Shown piece after piece: positions 5,016 to 11,533 of a DNA stretch of 21,981 nucleotides; position 1 is the stretch's first letter, and each line of letters opens with the position of its first letter. The stretch lies in the NCBI GenBank assembly GCA_036269895.1, contig DATBDN010000197.1:1-21981 (forward strand), written 5' to 3'. Made by a program: the position numbers and the translations under genes. Source of the DNA: DATBDN01 sp036269895. GTDB taxonomy: Bacteria; Actinomycetota; Thermoleophilia; Solirubrobacterales; Thermoleophilaceae. Below the pieces are notes generated by a model. The model saw only the letters and a program-made list of their open reading frames with translations. It was not told the origin of the DNA and did no database searches.

Positions 5016-7388
5016 ATGGTCACCAGTGCGCGGTCGGTATTTCTGACCGCGGCTCTCGTGCTTGCCTGCGTCACCAGCAGCGCTCACGCGGAGGGCTCGG
5101 TCGATGTGAACACCGGGACGAACCCGGCGCTGGTCCGACACATCCTCACGGTCACGACCACCAGCCTCAGCCCGCCGTACACGGTCCTGCGCGTGTACGC
5201 GAACGCGGGGGAACGCATCGAGATGGGCTCGAGCGCCATGGGGCTCGGAGGCCAGGCGGACATCGTCGTCTATCCGCCCGGGTCGAGCTTCAATTCGAGC
5301 AGCGGCGGCGTCGCGCCGCTGGCGAAGACGTTCCCGTTTGCGACGCCGCTGTTCGACTGCAACACCGACAGCACAACGGCCGGGCGAGGCGTTCTGAATT
5401 CGCGCGCGAAGGAGCTGGCCGGACCCGGCGGAGCGAGCGGCTACACGCCCTGCAGCTTCATCGCGCCGGCAACCGGCATCTACCCCGTGATCCTCTTCTC
5501 GGTCGATCCGACGAGCCAGGCGAGTGTCACGAGCGGGACGCTCGGGTCGCCGAACGTGACCGCCAATCAGAAGACGTATCTGAGTCTCTGGGACGTCACG
5601 GTGGTCAGGCCGAACGGGAGCCGCGCGCCGGGACGGGTGTTCACGAACATCATCGGCCTGCGCGCCTACAACAACGCCAACGTGCCGCCGCCCGGTATGG
5701 CCGACTTCCACGGTTACGTCCTCACCGGTACCGGCTATGTCTACGAATTCACGTTCTTCAACCACTCCGGGATCAACTGGAACCTGCTGAGCGACAGCCG
5801 CGGTCTCTACGAGAGGGCGAACGGGAAGACGCTGTACGCGTCGTTCAGGTACCAGGACCCGCCGGCCGGCGCCCAGCACTCGGAGGCGGTCCTGTCGCAC
5901 GGCAGCGACCCGGACCAGGCGATCGACCCGCGCTACCCGATCTTCTTCAACGAGCCGGATCCAGTCGCCATCTCCGGCCCGGGCGGCCTGGGCGCGACGG
6001 AGCACATCCCATCGGTGCCGCTGTCACCGAGCACCACACGCCCGTCGGCGGTCGCGTTCGCCGGCGAGGGACCGGCGGGTGGGCCCGGCCAGACGACGCA
6101 GGGCTACGGAGGCATGCTGTCGTTCAGCTCGCCCGCTGCGCTCAACGGGCTCACCTTCGACGTGGGCATCGACTTCGACGGCAACGGCAGCTTCGACGAT
6201 CCCGTCGATTTCGTCTCGCGTGGGAACCCGCTGAGCGACTCGGGCAACGTCGTCCACTGGGACGGGAAGATGGGCGATGGTCAGCTGCCGCCGTGCGGCA
6301 CCTACCAGGCCGCCGCCGACGTCGCGCTGAGCGACGTTCACTTCACGCAGACGGATGTCGAGAACTCGGGTGGCATGCGCCTGCGGCGGGTGTCGCTGCC
6401 ATCGGAGCCCTCGTTGGGCGATCCACTAGCAACGAGCTACGACGACACCGACCCATTCAAGGCGAGCGCGGTGACGAATGCCGCGCCGGTCGCCGCGCTC
6501 CCGGGCACGAGCGGTCCGGGCTTCCACGCGTGGACGGACGCAACCGGTGACCTCGACTACATCGACACCTGGAACCGGCTGCCGACCCTGCACGCTCCGC
6601 CGTCAGCCGTGGTCGTCCAGTGTCCAGTGCCGGCGTTGCCTCCGCCGCAATACGACCTGGGGGTCCGCAAGAGCGCGTCGGACCTGCGTGTGGTCATCGG
6701 CACGACGTTCTCCTACACGCTCGCCGTCCACAATGCGGGACCAGACGCGGCACCGGCCGATGCGATCGTCACCGACCGGGTCCCGGCGATCGAGCAGGTC
6801 GTCGATGTGCAGACGGATCGCGGCACTTGCGGACATACCGGGAACGACGTGATCTGCAACGTCGGCGCCTTGCCCGCGGGCGCCGATGCGATGGTGACGA
6901 TTCGCGCGCGTGCGATCGAGACCGGCGCGTCGCAGAACCTGACGGTGGTTGGTGTCCCGCCGGGGCCGCCGGTCGACTCCTTGGCCGACAACGTCGCGCG
7001 CGCCCGCGTCGCAGTGATCGTGCCGTCGCTCGGCCTGTCGAAGTCCGCCAACCCGCGGCGGACCCGGCGTGGCGGAACGACGAGCTTCACGCTGCGAGTG
7101 CGCAACAGGTCGCAGGCAGCGGTCAGCAACGTCCTCGTCTGCGATCGGCTCGGGACGCGGCTGCGCTTCGTGAGCTCAAACCCGCGCTCGCGTGCCGCCG
7201 GGCACCTGCGTTGCTGGCGGATCGCGAGTCTCGGCGCCGGTGAGACACGTGACATCCGGGTCAGGGCCCGTGCGGTCGGGTCGGCGCGCTTCGTCCTCAA
7301 TCGCGCGTTTGCGGCTGCGCCGCTGGCAGGTCTGGCGCGTGCATCCACGCTGATCCGGATGGTCACGCCGATCCGGTTCACCGGCTAG
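5016..7388 (+). CDS. Secreted protein with two C-terminal DUF11 repeats
   Basis: A 790-aa exported protein. Residues 1-25 are a Sec signal peptide ending SSAHA before EGSVDV. Residues 26 to about 540 are a large beta-rich region I cannot assign; it holds an EF-hand-like calcium loop, DFDGNGSFDDPVDF, near 386-399. Two DUF11 (CARDB-like, Ig-fold) repeats follow at about 546-665 (LGVRKSASDLRVVIGTTFSY...) and 672-780 (LGLSKSANPRRTRRGGTTSF...). DUF11 repeats act as stalk or adhesion modules in cell-surface proteins. There is no LPxTG motif and no C-terminal membrane helix, so it is released or held non-covalently. The start follows a leaderless-type promoter. An 8-bp inverted repeat spans the stop codon. 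Role unknown; envelope structure or adhesion is a guess. Confidence 0.85.
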   Translation: MVTSARSVFLTAALVLACVTSSAHAEGSVDVNTGTNPALVRHILTVTTTSLSPPYTVLRVYANAGERIEMGSSAMGLGGQADIVVYPPGSSFNSSSGGVAPLAKTFPFATPLFDCNTDSTTAGRGVLNSRAKELAGPGGASGYTPCSFIAPATGIYPVILFSVDPTSQASVTSGTLGSPNVTANQKTYLSLWDVTVVRPNGSRAPGRVFTNIIGLRAYNNANVPPPGMADFHGYVLTGTGYVYEFTFFNHSGINWNLLSDSRGLYERANGKTLYASFRYQDPPAGAQHSEAVLSHGSDPDQAIDPRYPIFFNEPDPVAISGPGGLGATEHIPSVPLSPSTTRPSAVAFAGEGPAGGPGQTTQGYGGMLSFSSPAALNGLTFDVGIDFDGNGSFDDPVDFVSRGNPLSDSGNVVHWDGKMGDGQLPPCGTYQAAADVALSDVHFTQTDVENSGGMRLRRVSLPSEPSLGDPLATSYDDTDPFKASAVTNAAPVAALPGTSGPGFHAWTDATGDLDYIDTWNRLPTLHAPPSAVVVQCPVPALPPPQYDLGVRKSASDLRVVIGTTFSYTLAVHNAGPDAAPADAIVTDRVPAIEQVVDVQTDRGTCGHTGNDVICNVGALPAGADAMVTIRARAIETGASQNLTVVGVPPGPPVDSLADNVARARVAVIVPSLGLSKSANPRRTRRGGTTSFTLRVRNRSQAAVSNVLVCDRLGTRLRFVSSNPRSRAAGHLRCWRIASLGAGETRDIRVRARAVGSARFVLNRAFAAAPLAGLARASTLIRMVTPIRFTG

Positions 7389-7410
7389 CGCCGCCGATCC
7401 GCCTAGCCGG
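7381..7410. terminator. Inverted repeat at the end of the DUF11 gene
   Basis: CCGGCTAG (7381-7388, including the stop) is repeated inverted as CTAGCCGG (7403-7410), an 8-bp stem with a 14-nt loop. No T-tract follows. Possible intrinsic-terminator remnant; weak. Confidence 0.3.
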
Positions 7411-7433
7411 CTGGGTCGGCCAGCTCGCGTAGC

Positions 7434-7439
7434 TATCGT
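7434..7439 (+). promoter_or_regulatory. -10 box of the lipoprotein gene (near-leaderless)
   Basis: TATCGT ends 9 nt before the ATG at 7449; the same box and spacing precede the helicase gene at 13820. No Shine-Dalgarno site. Confidence 0.45.
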
Positions 7440-7448
7440 CGCGCGTCG

Positions 7449-8945
7449 ATGCGGCGCTTTGCGGCTCTCCTGGCTCTGCTCGCTCTCTGCCTGCCGGCGG
7501 CCGGCTGCGGCGGGCACCACGACCAGAGCTCTTCTGCGCTCGACGACGCGCTCGGCTACTTCGCCAAGGACGCGCCATTCGTTGCGGCTGTCGACACCGA
7601 CCCGAACGGACCACAGGTCAAGCAGCTCACCGACCTCGTCGGCCGCTTCCCAGGTGCCGCGATCCTGGGCACGCGGCTCCAGAACCTCGCCCGCCTGCGT
7701 GTCGACTGGGGCCGCGACATCAAGCCGCAGCTGGGCTCTCCGCTCGTCGTCGGCCTGGTCAGGCCGGCCGCAGGGCGCCAGGCGATTGCCAGCGCACTCG
7801 TGCTCGCCATGCGTGTCAAGCAACCCTTGCGCGTGAAGCAGCTGTTGTTGCGCCAGCCGGGCTTCCGCGGCGGCAGCAAGTCGAGCGGGGTCCGCATCTA
7901 CGACGACCCGCAGGACCACCGCTACGTCGCCGTCGATGGCGACGTCGTGGTTGCCGCGACCGATCGCGCCATCCTCGAAGAGGCGCTCGCCATGAAGCGC
8001 AGCGACAATCGCATGCGCGAGAGTGGCTTCAATCGCGACCTCGCGACGCTGCCAAGCGACGGCCTCGTGCGAGTGTCGGCCGATCCGCGCACGATGCTCG
8101 GCGCCGATCCGCGCTGGCGGCCGGCACTGAGTGTCAAGTGGATCTCCTCACTGCGGCGAATGGGTGCGGTGCTGAAAGCGGGGGATGACGGCCTCGCGCT
8201 CGACTTCCGCGCCGTGACGGACGCCCGCTCGATCACGAAGGCCGACCTGCCACTCGCGCCGGGCAGCGGATCAACGCGGCTGATCGGCGGGCGCAGTGAG
8301 CTGCAGATCGGGCTGCGCGAACCGAGCCGCCTGGCGCGCTTCGCCTTTGCCGTCGCCCATGCCGTCGCGTCCAAGCACATGGCCGAGCTGAAAGCGCTCG
8401 AGCCGAAGGGCATCGACCTCGAGCGCCAGATCCCGCACCACCTTGCGAAAGCCGGCGTGCTCGCCATCGACCCTGTGAGCCGCGCGTTCGCCTTCCGCGC
8501 CGACCTGAACCAGGCGGCCGACGTCAAGGCGGCGCTCGGGCCGCTGACGCCGGCCGTGCCGGCGATCGCCGCGGCCTTCGGGGTAAAGGGCGTCGGCATC
8601 GCGATGCCCCCGCCAGGCGAGAGCTTCTATGCGCTTGCGAATCCGAGCGGCAGGACGGTGGTGTTCGGCGTCATCGGGGACTCGCTGGTGGTTGCGAGCG
8701 ACGCCGGCAGGGCGGCGGGCCTGGCGTCCGAGCCGACGCACAGCGCGCCGGCGGGGGCCAAGGGGGCGGCCGTCGTCACGTTGAACGCCCGCGACCTCGT
8801 GGGCAGGCTGCTGGCGAAGCAGCTGAAGGGCCCCGCCGGCTTGTTCGCGCCGCTGGCCGTCGCGTCGCTGCGCGACCTGACGGGCTTCGTCGCTATCAGC
8901 CGCGACGCGCTGCGCGGTCACTTCAAGCTCACGATCGTCAAGTAG
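7449..8945 (+). CDS. DUF3352-like lipoprotein
   Basis: A 498-aa lipoprotein. Residues 1-19 form a lipoprotein signal peptide and LPAAGC is the lipobox, with C20 as the lipidated residue. The mature part alternates alpha/beta segments typical of DUF3352 proteins: it opens ALDDALGYFAKDAPFVAAVD, then DYVAV/DGDVVVAATD-like hairpins, and closes LRDLTGFVAISRDALRGHFK. The family has no known function; members are surface-anchored in actinobacteria and cyanobacteria. The DUF3352 assignment is from overall pattern, not a single diagnostic motif. The start is set by the signal peptide and the -10 box 9 nt upstream. Its last 8 bp overlap the end of the convergent M23 peptidase gene, so no terminator separates the two. 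Confidence 0.75.
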   Translation: MRRFAALLALLALCLPAAGCGGHHDQSSSALDDALGYFAKDAPFVAAVDTDPNGPQVKQLTDLVGRFPGAAILGTRLQNLARLRVDWGRDIKPQLGSPLVVGLVRPAAGRQAIASALVLAMRVKQPLRVKQLLLRQPGFRGGSKSSGVRIYDDPQDHRYVAVDGDVVVAATDRAILEEALAMKRSDNRMRESGFNRDLATLPSDGLVRVSADPRTMLGADPRWRPALSVKWISSLRRMGAVLKAGDDGLALDFRAVTDARSITKADLPLAPGSGSTRLIGGRSELQIGLREPSRLARFAFAVAHAVASKHMAELKALEPKGIDLERQIPHHLAKAGVLAIDPVSRAFAFRADLNQAADVKAALGPLTPAVPAIAAAFGVKGVGIAMPPPGESFYALANPSGRTVVFGVIGDSLVVASDAGRAAGLASEPTHSAPAGAKGAAVVTLNARDLVGRLLAKQLKGPAGLFAPLAVASLRDLTGFVAISRDALRGHFKLTIVK

Positions 8946-9954
8946 CGCGCACAGGCGACCACTGCTGCCACTGCTGGAGGTACGGCAGCGGGTCGACCGG
9001 GTGGCCGCCGGCCCACCACGCTCCCTGCCATACCTCGAAGTGCAGATGGGGCCCCGCGGCGTCACCGGTCTGGCCAACGCTGCCGAGGCGCTGGCCCTGG
9101 TCGACGTGCTGGCCCTTCACGACCGGGATCGATCCCTCCTGCAGATGCATGAACGCGTAGTCGACGTCCTCGCCGTCGCCGTCGAGCACCACGTACCACC
9201 CGGCGCCGCCCCTCTGGAACCCGACGTATGTGACGGTCCCCGAGCGGGGCGCCACGACGGGCAGCCCCTCGGCCGCGATCAGGTCCTGACCCTGGTGCGT
9301 GTGGCCATCGCGCGTCGCTCCGAAGCGCGCGTCCGGGCCGCCGTAGCTGAAGGCGCCGCGCAGCGGGAACACGTGCCCGCGCACCTGGACCTGGGTAACG
9401 CGGCTCAGCTGCACGCCGGGGCGCAGCAGCCGGCCTGCGGAGTCGCGGCCGGCGATACGAACGCTCATCACGCCCTCGGGCAGCGCTGGATCCGCGAGCG
9501 CGGTCAGCGCGACCGACTGCGGCGAATTCGCCGGCCGCCGGCCGAGGTCGATCTCCCGCTCCCCGTTTGTCGTGCCGGGCCAGGAGACGACCAGGCGCAG
9601 CCGGATGGTCGGAGCCCGGCCCTTGATCTGGAACGACACGGTCGGCGTCTGCCCCGGGGTGATGACGGTTGGGCTCACGCGAAAGGCCTGCAGCTGGGGC
9701 CGGGCGGCCACGCTCGACGGGGTGCGCTTCGGCTTCGGCGGCTTTGGAGCTCCAGGCTTCGCCGGCTTTCCGGCGCCAGGCTTCGCCGGCTCACCCGCCA
9801 CGGGTTCGCCGTAGACGGCGCCGCCGTTGGTGCCCGGGTACGAGACTCCGCCCGTGGCGCTCGACGCCTGCGGGCGTGGCGTCGCCGCCGGCGCGGCAGC
9901 CGGTGCCAGTCCCGCGGCCAGCGCGACGGTGATGATGGTCCCAAGCGTTTTCAC
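8938..9954 (-). CDS. M23 family metallopeptidase (LytM-type)
   Basis: A 338-aa exported peptidase that probably cuts peptidoglycan cross-bridges. Residues 1-24 are a signal peptide (ALAAGLAPAAAPAA). Residues 53-80 are a Pro/Lys/Ala wall-spanning linker containing 8-residue repeats (AKPGAGKP, AKPGAPKP; the DNA repeats CCAGGCTTCGCCGGCT at 24-bp spacing). Residues about 85-190 are a beta-sandwich domain. Residues 200-325 are the M23 domain with zinc ligands H220 and D224 (HQGQD) and H305 (HLHFE), plus catalytic H270 and H303. All active-site residues are present, so it should be an active endopeptidase rather than an EnvC-type activator. The GTG at 9954 is set by the signal peptide. Together with the two exported proteins upstream it makes a small envelope-protein neighbourhood. 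Confidence 0.92.
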   Translation of the reverse strand: MKTLGTIITVALAAGLAPAAAPAATPRPQASSATGGVSYPGTNGGAVYGEPVAGEPAKPGAGKPAKPGAPKPPKPKRTPSSVAARPQLQAFRVSPTVITPGQTPTVSFQIKGRAPTIRLRLVVSWPGTTNGEREIDLGRRPANSPQSVALTALADPALPEGVMSVRIAGRDSAGRLLRPGVQLSRVTQVQVRGHVFPLRGAFSYGGPDARFGATRDGHTHQGQDLIAAEGLPVVAPRSGTVTYVGFQRGGAGWYVVLDGDGEDVDYAFMHLQEGSIPVVKGQHVDQGQRLGSVGQTGDAAGPHLHFEVWQGAWWAGGHPVDPLPYLQQWQQWSPVRAT

Positions 9955-9959
9955 GCCTG

Positions 9960-9965
9960 GTTCTA
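9960..9965 (-). promoter_or_regulatory. Possible -10 box of the M23 gene
   Basis: TAGAAC on the minus strand lies 5 nt before the GTG at 9954, about 1 nt closer than ideal for a leaderless start. Weak. Confidence 0.25.
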
Positions 9966-9991
9966 GAAATCGCCGTCGGGGCGCGGAGTCC

Positions 9992-10795
9992 TCAGTCGTG
10001 CGACGGCGCTTGCAGGAGTGCGAGCTGCCGCGAGTGGGCGATCAGCCGCCCGTCGCGCGACCAGATCCATCCATCCTCCTCGATGAACCCGCCCTGCGAC
10101 AGCCGGCTTTCGAACGTGACGAGCACGTAGTCGGGGGGCAAGGGCAGGTCTGCCCTGAAGTGGATCGTCAGGTCGATCGTCGGAACCGCATTCGGCTCGC
10201 TCAGCCGCAGGAAGACGGCGGGCAGCCAGGCGTCGGTGATTTGGGCCACGAGCGCGGCGTCAACCGGATGAATGTCAAGCGGCTTGATCCAGCCGCCGGT
10301 CGCTGTCGGCCCGCTGCTGCCGCTGAGCGGTCTGGCCCCGATCGCGTAGCGGAGCTCCCACTGGTGGGCGAACGGCGGCAACTCCGGACGCGGCTCGGCG
10401 ACTGGGACCTCCTCGGGCGGCGGGAGCTCCGGAGCGGGAACCTCGTCGAATTCCAGTGCCGGCACACGCCCGCTCGAGAACGCCCCGATCGCGAGCGCGA
10501 TCAGCCGCTGGCCCTGCTCCATCCGCGCGGTAAGCGTCGTCATCGAGCGGCCAGTGCGCTCGACTGTGGTCGTGATGCGGACGGGGCCCTCAGCGGGCGC
10601 TGCGGTGTAGTGGATCGTCAGCGAACGTGGCACGCGCGCGCTGTCGTCGACAGCGGCGCTCATCGCCTTCACCAGCATCGCGGCCAGGAAGCCGCCGTTC
10701 GGGCCGAAGGCGATCCACCAGTCGCGGTTGACATCGCCCTCGAAGACGCCGGGTTCCACCTCCCGGATGCTCGTGTCGCGATCGAACTTGGACAT
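9992..10795 (-). CDS. Acyl-CoA thioesterase (double hotdog, TesB-like)
   Basis: A 267-aa cytoplasmic protein with two hotdog halves. The N-terminal half (about 10-110) has the start of an acyl-CoA thioesterase: W-x-x-FGPNGGFLAAMLVKAM, then PRSLTIHYTAAPAEGPV. The C-terminal half (about 165-262) has TIDLTIHFRADL, with D208 aligning to the catalytic Asp of TesB, and ends LIAHSRQLALLQA with Q257 in the usual Gln position. It would hydrolyse acyl-CoA to fatty acid and CoA. A Pro/Glu-rich linker (113-142) joins the halves. The ATG at 10795 is divergent from an SRPBCC gene across 29 bp that hold overlapping -10 boxes. The natural substrate cannot be read from the sequence. Confidence 0.86.
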   Translation of the reverse strand: MSKFDRDTSIREVEPGVFEGDVNRDWWIAFGPNGGFLAAMLVKAMSAAVDDSARVPRSLTIHYTAAPAEGPVRITTTVERTGRSMTTLTARMEQGQRLIALAIGAFSSGRVPALEFDEVPAPELPPPEEVPVAEPRPELPPFAHQWELRYAIGARPLSGSSGPTATGGWIKPLDIHPVDAALVAQITDAWLPAVFLRLSEPNAVPTIDLTIHFRADLPLPPDYVLVTFESRLSQGGFIEEDGWIWSRDGRLIAHSRQLALLQAPSHD

Positions 10796-10807
10796 GACCG
10801 GCCGGGG

Positions 10808-10817
10808 ACCTTAGGGT
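10808..10817. promoter_or_regulatory. Shared bidirectional -10 element ACCTTAGGGT
   Basis: TAGGGT (10812-10817, plus) ends 7 nt before the ATG at 10825; TAAGGT (10808-10813, minus) lies 12 nt before the ATG at 10795. The two hexamers share the central TA, and the whole is the near-symmetric ANNNTANNNT. Predicted leaders are about 1 and 6 nt. Confidence 0.45.
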
Positions 10818-10824
10818 GCGCGCC

Positions 10825-11277
10825 ATGGCGATCCACACGGAGGCGGAAACGACGATCAACCGGCCGCGGAACGAGGTGTTCGAATACCTCTCCCACGCCG
10901 AGTACCTGCCCGAGTTCGTGGACGACTTCGAGAGCGTCAACCACGAGGAAGGCGGCGAGCCGGCCCGAGGGCACGTCTACAGCTATCGGATGAAGCGTGG
11001 TGGGGTCGAAGGGACGTTCGAGTGGAAGGAGTTCCAGCCCTACGACAAGCTCGCGTGGAGCGGCCCAGCGGCGAAGTCGGGACCCGGCTCGATGCGACCG
11101 TCCGGCCACTGGCAGTTGCGCGACGACGGCAGCGGCACCCACGTGAAGCTGGTGATGGAGCCGGAGCCGGGCGGTCTGTTCAAGCTGATGGCGCCGTTCA
11201 TGAAGTCGGGCATGTCCAAGGGGAATGTCCGCGCCCTCGAGAAGCTCAAGAACAGACTGGAGAATCATGCGTCGTAA
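10825..11277 (+). CDS. SRPBCC family protein
   Basis: A 150-aa START-like (SRPBCC, polyketide-cyclase/Coq10-type) protein. It opens AIHTEAETTINRPRNEVFEY, the standard first strand plus P-x-x-VFEYL helix, has GTFEWKEFQPYDKLAWSGP in the middle, and ends with the long C-terminal helix (FMKSGMSKGNVRALEKLKNR). Such proteins enclose a hydrophobic pocket and bind lipids, polyketides or similar ligands. The ATG at 10825 was chosen over the GTG at 10816 because the -10 box ends at 10817, inside the latter. The next gene starts within its last 11 nt, so the two are translationally coupled. The ligand is unknown. Confidence 0.85.
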   Translation: MAIHTEAETTINRPRNEVFEYLSHAEYLPEFVDDFESVNHEEGGEPARGHVYSYRMKRGGVEGTFEWKEFQPYDKLAWSGPAAKSGPGSMRPSGHWQLRDDGSGTHVKLVMEPEPGGLFKLMAPFMKSGMSKGNVRALEKLKNRLENHAS

Positions 11278-11533
11278 CCAGGAGGTCGTGACCCGCGACA
11301 TCAAGCCGGCCGTGGTCGGGCCGCGGCTGCGCGCGCCGCAGGCGATGGCGCCAGTCGCGATCGGCGCGCTCGCGCTCGGCGCCACGGCGATCGGCGCGCT
11401 CGCGATCGGTCGCCTCACGATCAAGCGGGCAGCGATCCAGGATCTGCGGATTCAGCGTCTGGAGGTCGACGAACTGGTCATCGCTGGACAGCGGGTCACA
11501 AACGTGCCCGCATCGATGCCATCAACTCAATAG
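11267..11533 (+). CDS. Small Ala-Ile-Gly repeat protein, unknown function
   Basis: An 88-aa protein not assigned to a family. Residues about 26-75 run AMAPVAIGALALGATAIGAL, AIGRLTIKRAAIQDLRIQRL, EVDELVIAG: a five-residue rhythm with A/L-I-G then charged turns, reminiscent of short right-handed beta-helix (pentapeptide-like) stacks. Alternatively residues 28-48 could be one membrane helix. The DNA has an 18-nt exact repeat (11357-11374 and 11387-11404). The ATG at 11267 has GGAG about 4 nt upstream and overlaps the SRPBCC stop by 11 nt, so the pair is probably a functional unit. The last 38 bp overlap the convergent helicase gene. Confidence 0.65.
   Translation: MRRNQEVVTRDIKPAVVGPRLRAPQAMAPVAIGALALGATAIGALAIGRLTIKRAAIQDLRIQRLEVDELVIAGQRVTNVPASMPSTQ

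Noticed and set aside
4856..6550. Long plus-strand frame overlapping the transporter end and DUF11 gene
   Set aside because: Out-of-frame shadow of the DUF11 gene, rich in Arg; the DUF11 frame has a signal peptide and recognisable repeats.
9721..9800. CRISPR-like short repeats
   Set aside because: The 16-nt repeats at 24-bp spacing encode the Ala-Lys-Pro-Gly linker of the M23 peptidase; there are no unique spacers or cas genes.
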